Assembly: GCA_963971405.1 (NCBI GenBank)
Contig: OZ020489.1
Span: 20,610,290 to 20,674,289, forward strand
DNA: 64,000 nt
Direction of reading: 5' to 3'
DNA from: Psococerastis gibbosa
Lineage: Eukaryota; Arthropoda; Insecta; Psocodea; Psocidae
How positions within the stretch are numbered: position 1 is the stretch's first letter; each line of letters starts with the position of its first letter. A program made the translations under genes and the position numbers. Positions 1-8,510 of this stretch are shown here, piece by piece. The notes under the pieces were generated by a model, which searched no databases, was not told the DNA's origin, and was given only the letters and a program-made list of their open reading frames with translations.

Positions 1-345
1 TCCTGAGTCTGATATTTATATTGTTAGACTGAAAATTTTCGACTTTTTATTGAAAGCGACACTTGCCTGGTGCAATCTATACTCAATCTCTTGGATTGAC
101 CTGCCGTCAGAGGTAATTTTGCTTCCTAGATATGTGAAGGTTTTAATATTGCTGAGTGGAGTGCCATTCATGTTTGTGCTCTTTGTCTCGTCAGTGCTTA
201 CTACCATCACTTTGGTTTTGGATTTATTTATCTTCATGTTGAACGTTCTCCATGGCGTTTAGAGCCTCTCTAAGCTCTTCCTCACTTTCCGCCAGCAAAG
301 CAATATCGTCCGCATATCTGACCAGTGCTTGCTTTGAATTCTTCG
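1..345 (-). mobile_element. LINE reverse transcriptase fragment (RTE/Jockey-like), truncated
   Basis: Read on the minus strand, this stretch gives the end of an RT palm domain. The catalytic YADD box lies at 305-316 (RYADDIALLAESEEEL), followed by the typical downstream motifs MKINKSKTKVMVV and YLGSKITSDGRS. The piece runs off the window start, so its 3' end is not seen. The frame changes by one base near 242-250, between the NAMEN and FNMKINKS segments, so the copy is dead. It joins the next LINE somewhere between about 330 and 370, and the exact breakpoint is unclear. The YLGS.I.SDGR style matches the endonuclease-RT LINE class to which the GRPR..W tail at 51.4 kb also belongs. The clade name is an inference. 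Confidence 0.8.
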
Positions 346-358
346 TGCCAATACATAA

Positions 359-820
359 TCAAGTCCACGGCCCTCGTGACCTGAAGTTAGAAGCATTTCT
401 CGCCGCTCTCAGTTCAATCGGGAGTTTTCTAAGGCAGGCGAAACCTTGTAGTATAGGATCCAGTCGCTCACACTTGGCTGTGCGTGGCGCTGGCCTAACA
501 AGGTCTCCCCATTGCCTCGTGTTGTAGGTGTGAGTGTCCCCCATTTCTTTAAATGTCCCCCACACCTCAGGCTTTAAGATATGTAAGATGTAGCTAAATA
601 TTTACAGACTTGGGGCTGTCATGATTTTTAATGATTTGAAGTGAGAGCGACAACTGTCACGGGGTCCCAGTTTTAGCATGTATCGCACTCCCCTCTTTTG
701 AAGCCTGAGTACAGCGTCCATGTTCCCTACGGAGGTCCCTCCCCAGGCCAATATGCCGTAATTTATATGGCTCATTTCAGGTGAGTGGTAGGCCTGGAGA
801 GTTACCTTTGGAGAACACAC
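359..820 (-). pseudogene. LINE C-terminal region (HINYGILAWGG...HTYNTR)
   Basis: Frame 602-820 reads LQAYHSPEMSHINYGILAWGG, then LQKRGVRYM and PRDSCRSHFKSLKI. This is the conserved stretch that follows the RT thumb in CR1/Jockey-like LINEs. Frame 359-565 carries HTYNTRQWGDLVRPAPRT and LRKLPIELR, matching the family's usual last conserved block. The two segments are in different phases. They continue the RT segment upstream, which supports a single original element. Confidence 0.75.
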
Positions 821-849
821 AGAGCTAAGGCACCTGACTACATAGAGGC

Positions 850-2128
850 CACTATTTGGTTTTTTTAATAGCTCAGACGCGTATTTATTTCAGTTTAAGT
901 CCTTGTCAACTAGCATTCCTAAGAATCTGACGCTGTCGGTTGCGGTTACTGGTTGTCCTGCTATGCATGGGTATATGTCAAGCTCAGGTTGGGAGTTAGA
1001 GAACACTGTTAGTTGCGTTTATGTTTCGTTTAGCAAGAGCCCATGTGTGGCAAATTCGAGTCTTATGTCATCTAGCTTTTTAGTGCACATTATCGCAGTT
1101 TCTTCTATTGAAGGACCAGTTCTGATGAGCTTAGTGTCGTCCGCGAACATCAGCCTTTCGTTTCCATTACTTTCAAGTAGTGAGTTGACATAGAGTAGAT
1201 AGAAAAGTGGTCCCATAACGGAGCCTTGCCCTACGCCTATGTTGTTTGTAGCTACTTCTGATTGGTAATCTTCTGTCTGATCTTCCACTTCTGGATTTTG
1301 GTCTTGGATTTCTACGTGTTGTTTTCGGTCAGATATGAAGCTTGTGATCCAGTTTAATGCTTCTCCTCGTATACCGTAGCACACTAGCTTCTCCAGTAGT
1401 AGTTTATGCTGTACGCAGTCGAATGCGGCTGTGAGGTCTAGGTAAGCGCCTATTGTGATGAGCTTTTTGACTTTGTTGTTCAATATGTGCCCGAGTGCTT
1501 TGATGACAGCGTCAGTTGTCGATTTACCCTTTAGGAACCCCAGCTGATTAGGACTTATTATGAGGTGTTTTTCAAGGAAAGCTAATAATCTTTGGACAAA
1601 AACCTTTTCAAAGACCTTTTAAAAAAGAGAGTTAAGCGCTATTGGCCTATAGACTACTGGTTCATGTCTGTTTTTTCACCCTTGTTTTTGTATATTGGCT
1701 TAATTTTTGCCGTTTTCAGTGCTGCTGGGAATTTTCCTTTCATGAATGACGTATTAATTAAGAATGTAATTGGTTGTGCTAGCGCCTCTGCTTTGTTCTT
1801 CAGTAAGTTTGATGAAATCCCATCAGGTCCACATGAATGGGTATTTTTTAATTCGGCTTTTTACTTCAACGCTATCTGTAGGTGTGATAATAAATCAACT
1901 GGATATTTTCTTCATGATACCCAGTGGCCGTGTGCTAGTTCCCTTCCCAATTACAGCTTGAGCCTTTTCGCTGATTTTTATCGGCTTGCTTATGAGAAAG
2001 TTGTTGAAAGCATCTACAACCTGCTTTGGGTTAGTTATTAAAGCATCCCCTAGTTTGAGAGTTGTTTTTCTAGTTTTTTCAGTCTTTTGCTGGCGTTCTT
2101 TGTTGCCTACCTTCCACATAGCCTTCAT
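850..2128 (-). pseudogene. LINE reverse transcriptase domain, frameshifted
   Basis: Motifs appear in order on the minus strand. GPDGIS is at 1813-1830, followed by FMKGKFPAALKTAKIKPIYKNKG, YRPIALNSL and QLGFLKGKSTTDAV. RT motif A is LDLTAAFD (1418-1441), motif B is GVGQGSVMGPLFY, and the catalytic box is FADD (1136-1147). The stretch 1019-1483 is one open frame of 154 codons with all three catalytic Asp in place. The segments before it are in other phases, so the full domain cannot be translated as it stands. A frame at 1895-2128 (MWKVGNKERQQKTEKTRKTTL) is the region just upstream of the RT fingers. Confidence 0.85.
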
Positions 2129-2410
2129 TTTATGTGGAGCTGACTCAATAATAGATACTTTTGGTATTGCTTGTGCTTCAAGACAAGCTTCACTCTTACA
2201 AAGTTGGACTTCTGGGAATTGTATATATCTGTTAGAGCTGTGATTTCTTCTCTTAATCGCATTGCCTCAGGCGTAATTTTAAATGCTTTTCTCTTTTGTG
2301 ATAGTCTTACTTTCATCTTCGGGAATGCTACGTTGAATGACGCTTGAATTAGTCCACTAAATTCTGCGTAGGCTTCATCAATGTTGGAATGTTGATATAC
2401 TTTGTTCCAA

Positions 2411-2797
2411 TCAATTTTTTTGTACAAGGGATGTGACTAACTCATTATATTTTCTACCAAACTTCTTTTGAAACACATAGCGAGTTTTGCCCTTTCCCTC
2501 CAATTTTATCTTCAGAAGAGTTGCTAGGTGATCAGAGAGTTTTGTGTGGACCACTTGTGCTTCATAGTCTCCTTCGTTAGTATTGGTATAGATATGGTCT
2601 ATGGGAGATGCTGTGTTCGGGGTTATGCGAGTCAAGGCATTCAGGACTGATTTCAGTTTGAATTCCTTAAGTAAGTGCTTTAGCGATTCCATGTGCGTCG
2701 TTTCTTTTTGAAGGTTGATGTTCATGTCTGTTATTACCAAGGTTCCAGCATTTGTTCCACCTTCCTTTTCAATGCGTATTAGAAGTGCTCTAAGTTT
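2411..2797 (-). pseudogene. LINE endonuclease domain, C-terminal half
   Basis: The minus-strand frame reads LRALLIRIEKEGG, then VITDMNI (the position of the family's GDFNI), ASPIDHIYT and LSDHLATLL. The last is the S-D-H catalytic signature of the endonuclease/exonuclease/phosphatase fold. In LINEs this enzyme nicks the target DNA to prime reverse transcription. Only the second half of the domain is present. The frame continues to 2411, and a linker frame (2125-2427: IDWNKVYQHSNIDEAYAEF) takes over in another phase. Confidence 0.8.
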
Positions 2798-4534
2798 CCT
2801 TTATGGCTTTAAGCTCAACTTCACACGGCTTGTGCACTTCCTCCTGTGTCATGGATTCTTTGGGGGATGTGGAGTCCGTCGTATCACATTTCTCTTCTTT
2901 CTTGGGTGTCTTTTTTTATTTTTCCCGCAATGGTTTGAAGAGGAGATGGGCCGTGACTTCCTGGTGGCTCCCTTGATACAATTTTTTTATTATATGTAGT
3001 CGGATCCACACGTTTCGTCTTGGTTAAGGCAGCTCTCGATCGGAGAAACGGCATAGTATTGGCTGGCTTCTCTTCATTACCTAGACCCCGTGTTGACATT
3101 GTTTTAATTTAGTCTCTCGCGTCCGTCTTGTTAAACTGTTTAACTGCAAGGGTTTTAGTACCAATAATAAACCTGCCACGTCGATAGAGGCCTTTAATTT
3201 CAACAACAAATCAATGCCTATAAGGCACTGTTGCCTCAGAGATGTCATATTTGCCCTCTCTACCTTTAGTGGCAAATGAAATTGTCAAATGGACCTTTTC
3301 GTGAAAGCAGTAAATAGAGGTCACCAGGGTTTTCTTACCTACATGGAATTGTTCGTGGCTTGAGTCTACTAGGTACTTATTCCAGTCATCACTTGATACA
3401 GGTTTAAAGTGTGGCTTTTTTACTGGTGATAAGCTAATCAGATCTTTATTAGGGAAAGCTTTAGAGATAGTGGCCTCTTTCCAGAAAAGAAGGGTTTGAT
3501 GCTTACTTGCCATTTGGTGAGTTTGTATCGTCACCGTCTCCAGCAGTCTGGGTGGCGTAGTTTGTGTGCCGTGGTTGCTACTGCTGTTGCGTGGCTCAGT
3601 TTGGGGTGCTCTGTGGCGGCTGCTGCTGAAATACACCGAATCGCAATTGTAACAAAGGCTCACCGCTGCTGCCTTTATGTTGATGTACGCATCGGCCATA
3701 CTTACATACGGAATTTTTGTCTGCCCAACATTAATTGTTGCTTCTATTTCTACATAGGCTGCCTCTAGTTGCCGGAAGCTGTATACGTCCGCGAAAATCA
3801 ACTTTTCTCTGTAGAGAGGCAACATGTTGTTGCGCACAAGGTTGACCTCATCAATTCCGAATATTGGCCAAGAATTCTACTGATCTCTGCCCTGGTGTCA
3901 TCTTCCTGTAGTAGCGCTGCGTCACCCCGGACGACAGTAAACGCCTCCTGGAATTCCAAGTCTGCAGATCCGGTAAGTGCACTTCAAACCATGTTTTTGC
4001 CGTCCGCGAGAGAAGATCGATCTAGCAAACCGGGATAGATTAAATCCATGGGAAGTCCTGATTTGCTTGCCTCTCAAAGTCTCGTACTAATTCTTCTTCC
4101 CAGAGAAACAGATGTCTCGGGACTGACAGACGCCCAGAAATTTAACCAGGGGCTTCCTGTAGCCACTCATGTCTGTCGAATGCCGGAACGGGTCTTAAGA
4201 GCTGCCATGAAAGGGTTGCTGGTGTTGCCAGGTCGGCGGTTGCTGCGGCATTTGTGGTGGCGGTGGCTGTGGCCAGCCTGTTGCTTGTGACGGCTGGAGG
4301 GCACTCTGGTGGTGTGGTGGCAACTGTTGCTGCGGCTGCCGTGTAACTGTCGCCCGAGGCGGCTGTTGGGCAGTCGGCTGCTGCAGTGGAGCATCACCTG
4401 TTGAGGTCTGGCCGCGTTCCCTGTCGTCTCCAGCATTGACATATCATAAACGTCCTCAGATTGACACAACTGCTGCTGCTGCTGTGTAACTGTCGCCCAA
4501 GGCAGTGGAGCATTCCACTGCGGTGGCATCGGCT
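2798..4534 (-). mobile_element. Fossil LTR-element piece (Ty3/gypsy-like gag side), copy 0
   Basis: This is the minus-strand remnant of the gag side of an LTR retrotransposon. From 5' to 3' it has a Gln/Pro-rich region (about 4170-4600), a capsid C-terminal-like stretch beginning RNNMLPLYREKLIFADVY (to about 3837) with a CYNC half-knuckle, a long linker, and a QQCLIGIDLLLKL segment typical of the region after the protease. The internal layout differs from the array copies, which place a retropepsin segment where this copy has the linker. It is clearly broken (several breaks). No LTR, RT or integrase was seen. A 135-bp internal repeat lies at about 4405-4670, and a short CTG run at 4471-4484. 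Confidence 0.65.
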
Positions 4535-4643
4535 TATGTGGTCTGGCCGCGTTCCCTGTCGTCTCCTGCATTGACATGACATAAACGTCCTCATATTGAC
4601 ACAACGATAATGAAAATAAATTGTTATAATTAATACTAAAATA

Positions 4644-4660
4644 TGTTTTCCTGTTTCCAG
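4644..4660 (+). other. Candidate 3' splice site (pyrimidine tract + AG)
   Basis: A pyrimidine-rich run ending in TTTCCTGTTTCCAG (AG at 4659-4660) matches a spliceosomal acceptor. The same sequence is present in R2 (AG near 50627) and, with one change in the tract, in R3 (AG near 59212). No matching upstream exon was found. This is a sequence match only. Confidence 0.35.
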
Positions 4661-4952
4661 GTATACCCAAGAATTAAAAATATTCAAGAACGTGGAAGCA
4701 CTCAAAATTACATAGGAAAATCCCGGGCTTAATAACCAAATCGGGAAGACAAAATCCTCAATCTCAAGAGGAGCCAAACAACCAGTCGCAAGATGACAGC
4801 GACTAACAATCAAAATGTGCAATCACTTATACATAGAACATTATAATATCAGCTTGTATTATAATCTATACAACCACCTGCCTACCGACACGGTTATTGT
4901 TTATAAACCTGTAAAATTACAGCCAGTGATAGAGCATAGACATTCAGAAACT

Positions 4953-5312
4953 ATGTCTACTCCCTCCACTGGCGGTAACCGTATGGAAAAAAAGGATCAG
5001 GTTAAAATCGCAGCAGTATGGAACCATGTCGGTGACAGAACACAACCGATGAGTGCCCATACAACTGCGAATCATCCGGGAAGGAACAGCAATGGAAGGA
5101 CAAAATCCCCTTCCCGCGACGCTATTCCGGATAGTATAAATCCTGATGATGAACATGTATATGAAACGGGCCCATTTCAAAGTAAAAAGCCGTGCCTACC
5201 AAAATGGAGAAAATCATTAGAACGGAAAGTTGTCAACAGAACAGTCCCAGCACCTAACCGCGTAGGCGGGGATTCCCCCGGGTCATCTTTCCCCAAGGTA
5301 CATTATGCGTAA
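4953..5312 (+). CDS. Hypothetical ORF in R1 (MSTPSTGGNRMEKK...)
   Basis: An open frame of 119 codons starts at the ATG at 4953; the frame itself is open from 4815. The product is basic, hydrophilic and low in predicted order, rich in Ser, Thr, Asn, Lys and Pro (QPMSAHTTANHPGRNSNGRTKS). I do not recognise a family. Such composition suits the N-terminal part of a LINE ORF1 or a disordered host protein. The copies at 50938-51198 and 59514-59783 share the first ~60 residues but end early, in GRAYQSGENH, after an indel near the INPDDE motif. That argues against strong coding constraint. Confidence 0.3.
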   Translation: MSTPSTGGNRMEKKDQVKIAAVWNHVGDRTQPMSAHTTANHPGRNSNGRTKSPSRDAIPDSINPDDEHVYETGPFQSKKPCLPKWRKSLERKVVNRTVPAPNRVGGDSPGSSFPKVHYA

Positions 5313-5340
5313 AACCTTACTGATTTAGGCCTATTTTACA

Positions 5341-5365
5341 ATTGTTTTCCAAGGGGGGGGGGGGT
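5341..5365 (+). repeat. Poly-G tract in R1
   Basis: An uninterrupted G run follows TTTTCCAA. R2 (about 52833-52847) and R3 (about 61440-61455) have longer G runs at the matching place, plus a C run after it. The differences are typical of slippage or of sequencing error in homopolymers. Confidence 0.8.
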
Positions 5366-5426
5366 GCCATTTACATGCACTGATTAAGGAAAATTAGACT
5401 CTGAATATTATGGATTACTTATTGAA

Positions 5427-5777
5427 TATTAACATAGGGCTACTCTAGAAAGTTGCCGTTTTCTTAAACTGTTGACTGTCCTGATAGTCACGGAAGCATG
5501 GAGCCTGCTTAGCCTGGGATTGGTGTTAAAAGTTAAACGGGCTAACCCAGTCGACAACAAAGCTAATCTTCCTCCAGCTTCTCACCTTCTCAACACAATC
5601 GAGAAAGATACAGCTGCGAAGGTCAAGCTCATGTTGGATCCGACAGAAAACCGGATCGCAGGGCGCTTGGCTCCAGGCTCCAGAGCCGCACCCAGCCACT
5701 TGCGGAGACTCAATTCAAGCCGAAATCTGCAACAACAAACTCTTATCAAATGCACAATTATAAAAGGACAACAATAA
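5427..5777 (+). CDS. Hypothetical open frame in R1 (NPVDNKANLPPASHLLNTIE...)
   Basis: The frame opens after a stop about 45 bases before 5472 and has no ATG at its head (the best start is a TTG at 5472). It could therefore only be an internal exon or chance. Its core, PVDN.ANLPPASHLLNTIEK..A..KLMLDP.ENRIAGRLAP, is kept in R2 (53018-53338) and R3 (61627-61947), while the C-terminus differs by indels. No family is recognised. Confidence 0.25.
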
Positions 5778-5854
5778 ATTTGAATTGCAAAGAAAATCCG
5801 CCAATACAATATCGAGTGAATTACGTTAAAACCACGTCATAAACGGGGCAATAG

Positions 5855-6040
5855 ATGAATATGAATAGAAAAATTTCAGAAACAAGTATGGCTGACTCCA
5901 AGAAAAATTGTACCAAAACTAATTATTTTTATTTAAAATATCAGTTAAAACCCCAGCCGGGAACTTCCTATTCCGTTTTCACAAATGCAACAACAAAATA
6001 TAATGTGAGAGTGACAAGAAATTACTACGGTAAGTACTGA
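5855..6040 (+). CDS. Hypothetical 61-codon ORF in R1 running into a splice donor
   Basis: An ATG at 5855 opens a Lys/Asn/Tyr-rich frame (MNMNRKISETSMADSKKN, later YNVRVTRNYYGKY). A strong donor match (CG|GTAAGT) sits at 6030-6031, just before the stop. In R2 and R3 the frame is shifted near its start by a one-base difference in an A run, so it is not conserved as a protein. It may be a relic exon or chance. Confidence 0.25.
   Translation: MNMNRKISETSMADSKKNCTKTNYFYLKYQLKPQPGTSYSVFTNATTKYNVRVTRNYYGKY
6026..6036 (+). other. Candidate 5' splice site (CG|GTAAGTACT)
   Basis: This is a near-consensus donor, with GT at 6030-6031. The same hexamer occurs in R2 (about 53603) and R3 (about 62212). 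Together with the acceptor at 4660 it could bound an exon or a set of exons, but no transcript evidence is available here. Confidence 0.35.
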
Positions 6041-6125
6041 GAAAACCATTATATTGACAAAACCGGTGGCCTAAGACCGGGCCCTCCAAACAGACTTTAA
6101 AAGATTGGCGGCTGTTGGGCAGTCG

Positions 6126-6499
6126 GCATGCGTTTGGACAAAAAAATATCGATGGCGCAGCAACAAAGGCCTGTAAGAGAGTATGCATGTTGAAAAGATT
6201 AGCAGGTACCACTTGGGGTGCAACGCAAGATGTCCTAGTCACCAACTACAAATCATACATAAGACCCCTTATTTAATACTGCTGCGAAGCCTTCTGTACA
6301 GCAAGTGTCGCTAACATGCGAAAACTGGACATTGCCCGAAATAATGCGCTGAAAGCTATCAGTGGGGCTGCCAAATCCACCCCTATCACAGCCTTGGAGT
6401 GTCAAACAGACATTGAACCACTAGAGTTGCGCCGCGACTGTACAACCCTTAAATTCTTTGAAGGAGGAGGAAGACTTCTGGAAACGTTGCCTTGCTTTT
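6126..6499 (+). mobile_element. LINE 3' tail, U1
   Basis: The plus frame reads MLKRLAGTTWGATQDVLVTNYKS YIRPLI, then a TAA, then YCCEAFCTASVANMRKLDIARNNALKAI and AAKSTPITALECQTDIEPLELRRDCTTLKFF. This is the region after the RT thumb in Jockey/RTE-like LINEs (RLAGT.WG, Y.S.IRP.IEY, GA.KSTPI..L). The stop replaces the Glu codon present in the copy at 54.1 kb, and all array copies have a stop at this codon. The 5' portion is absent because the copy starts at J1. Confidence 0.8.
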
Positions 6500-8136
6500 C
6501 CTTTCTTGGATGTCTTTTTTTATTTTTTCCACAATGGTTTGAAGAGGAGATGGGCCGTGACTTCCTGGTGGCTTCCTTGATACAACTTTTTTATTATTTG
6601 TAGTCGGATCCACACGTTTCATTTTGGTTAAGGCAACTCGCGATCGGAGAAACGGCATAGTATTTGCTGGCTTCTCTTCATTGCCTGGACCCCGCGTTGA
6701 CATTGTTTTAATTTAGTTTCTCGCGGCCGTCTTGTTCAACTGTTTAACTGTTAGGGTTTTAGTACCAATAATAAACCTGCCACGTCGATGGAGGCCTTTA
6801 GTTTCATCAACAAATCAATGCCTATAAGGCACTGTTGCCTCAGACCCTTAAGAAGGTTGAACCGATGGTTGACCATACGGGAACCAAGTTAAACTCGCTG
6901 CCAGGCGGTTCCCACGAGCTCTGCGTGCAATGAAGAGTCGGCTAACTTTACTCGACCAGACGTAGGCGTCACCCGGAAGCCACTCGTAACCAAAATGTCC
7001 CAGTAAGGGGCTGCTATTAGGGAAGAATTAGCGCCCGTGTCTACCAGCGTCGGAAAAAACGTTTCCCCTATTTTGACACGTAAGAAAGGTCACTCAGCCA
7101 GCCCTACACATGCCAGCTCGATCTGCTCTGGCGCTGGAAAAGTAATCCTTAATATAATCCGCATATTCGGGATGTGGAGGGTCCATGTCATCGGTGGTGT
7201 TGCTGGTTCCGTGGTTAGCGGTCTTCCAGTATTTCGCCCTCTGACTTTGTGGGCACTCACTGTGTTCATCCACGCCCTTTTGGCCACAATATCCGCAAAA
7301 TTCACGGCGGGCGGCCCCTCAATCTTAAAAAAAATGTTTTAGCGAATCGCAATTGTAACAAAGGCTCACCGCTGCTGCCTTTAAGTTGGTGTACGCATCG
7401 GCCATACATACATACGGTATTTTTGTCTGCCCAATATTAATTGTTGCTTCTATTTCTACACAGGCTGCCTCTAGTTGCCGGAAGCTGTAAACGTCCGCGA
7501 AAATCAACTTTTCTCTGTAGAGAGGCAACAGGTTGTTGCGCACAAGGTTGACCTCATCAATTCCGAATATTGGCCAAGAATTCTACTGATCTCTGCCCCG
7601 GTTTCATCTTCCTGTAGTAGCGCTGCGTCACCCCGGACGACAGTGAACGCCTCCTGGAATTCCAACTCTGCAGATCCGGTAAGTGCACTTCAAACCATGT
7701 TTTTGCCGTCCGAGAGAGAAGATCGATCTAGCAAGCCAGGATAGATTAAATCCATCGGAAGTCCTGATTTGCTTGCCTCTCAAAGTCTCGTACAAATTCT
7801 TCCTCCCAGAGATACAGATGTCTCGGGACTGACAGACGCCCAGAAATTTAACCAGGGGCTTCCTGTAGCCACTCATGTCTGTCGAATGCCGGAACGGGTC
7901 GTAAGAGCTGCCATGAAAGGGTTGCTGGTGTTGCCAGGTCGGCGGTTGCTGCGGCATATGTGGCGGCGGTGGCTGTTGCCAGCCTGTTGCTTGTGACGGC
8001 TGGTGGGCACTCCGGTGCTGTGGTGGCGTATGCCAAGCTTGTGGAAACTGTTGCTGCGGCTGCTGTGTAACTGTCGCCCGAGGCGGCTGTTGGGCAGTCG
8101 GCTGCTGCAGTGGAGCACTCCACTGCGGTGGCATCG
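6500..8136 (-). mobile_element. gag-pro fossil, U1 (Ty3/gypsy-like)
   Basis: On the minus strand it carries a Gln/Pro-rich region, RNNLLPLYREKLIFADVYSF, a Cys-rich segment, a retropepsin signature (DTGANSSLI) and a QQCLIGIDLLMKL segment. In Ty3/gypsy elements these belong to gag (particle shell) and protease. It is broken (several breaks), with no LTR, RT or integrase. Close similarity between units points to recent copying as satellite DNA, not to recent transposition. Confidence 0.65.
8107..8126. repeat. Hairpin beside J1 (9-bp arms, 2-base loop)
   Basis: GCAGTGGAG and CTCCACTGC are exact inverted 9-mers separated by CA. The hairpin ends 10 bases before the GCATGC of J1 (8137). It sits at the same place (J1-30 to J1-11) in the eleven units whose J1 is at 8137, 10028, 11919, 17313, 22681, 28038, 33348, 37347, 41243, 43134 and 45025. 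The J1 copies at 6126, 48608 and 57217 lack it. The hairpin belongs to the gag-derived side and also occurs at the R2 and R3 boundaries (about 50468-50487 and 59055-59074). Confidence 0.85.
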
Positions 8137-8510
8137 GCATGCGTTTGGACAAAAAAATATCGATGGCGCAGCAACAACGGCCTGCAAGAGAGTATGCATG
8201 TTGAAAAGATTAGCAGGTACCACTTGGGGTGCAACGCAAGATGTCCTAGTCACCAACTACAAATCATACATAAGACCCCTTATTTAATACTGCTGCGAAG
8301 CCTTCTGTACAGCAAGTGTCGCTAACATGCGAAAACTGGACATTGCCCGAAATAATGCGCTGAAAGCTATCAGTGGGGCTGCCAAATCCACCCCTATCAC
8401 AGCCTTGGAGTGTCAAACAGACATTGAACCACTAGAGTTGCGCCGCGACTGTACAACCCTTAAATTCTTTGAAGGAGGAGGAAGACTTCTGGAAACGTTG
8501 CCTTGCTTTT
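8137..8510 (+). mobile_element. LINE 3' tail, U2
   Basis: Same content as the U1 tail, with the shared TAA after YIRPLI. It reads ATTACKRVC where U1 reads ATKACKRVC. Confidence 0.8.

Larger units (their letters stand above)
355..2797 (-). mobile_element. 5'-truncated CR1/Jockey-like LINE (EN-RT-C-terminal)
   Basis: Several minus-strand reading frames lie in the canonical LINE order. They are the C-terminal half of an apurinic-type endonuclease, a linker, an RT domain and a C-terminal region ending in a HTYNTR motif. The frame shifts several times (for example between the GPDGIS and YRPIAL motifs and the following finger region), so it is a decayed copy. The 5' part, including any ORF1 and the first half of the endonuclease, is missing. 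At about 2797 the sequence changes abruptly to the gag-pro fossil found throughout the array. No target-site duplication or poly-A tail was recognised. Confidence 0.85.
4535..6108 (+). repeat. Block R1: leftmost copy of the R segment
   Basis: This segment recurs at 50501-53690 and 59086-62299 with high similarity, but R1 lacks the ~1.46 kb insertion carried by the other two. It holds a plausible splice acceptor (4659-4660), three short plus-strand open frames, a run of twelve or more G at about 5351-5364, and a plausible splice donor (6030-6031). At 6108 it leaves the R path. R2 and R3 continue into a LINE RT region, whereas R1 jumps through 17 bases of gag-derived sequence to the J1 junction at 6126. 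Confidence 0.7.
6126..8136. repeat. Array unit U1 (2011 bp)
   Basis: Blocks: LINE tail 6126-6499 (+), gag-pro fossil 6500-8136 (-). U1 is about 120 bp longer than the 1891-bp class and matches the b-type block of the long units over much of its gag-pro part. Its J1 is the short form without the adjacent hairpin, like units U13 and U14. It abuts block R1 on the left. Confidence 0.85.

Noticed and set aside
1592-2041. 149-codon plus-strand frame over the first LINE
   Set aside because: It is antisense to the LINE reverse transcriptase finger region (GPDGIS, YRPIAL), which explains the openness.
4168-4500. Poly-Gln host transcription factor exon
   Set aside because: The Gln/Pro-rich frame continues into gag-type segments in every copy and is part of the LTR fossil.
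6041-6499. Complete active LINE at the left array edge
   Set aside because: Only the tail after J1 is present, with an in-frame stop. The RT palm is replaced by 17 bases of gag-derived sequence.
7037-7342. Plus-strand open frame (MSTSVGKNVSPILTRKKGH...) repeated in many units
   Set aside because: It lies antisense to the retropepsin and Cys-rich segment of the gag-pro fossil. Its recurrence is due to array copying, and it resembles no known protein.
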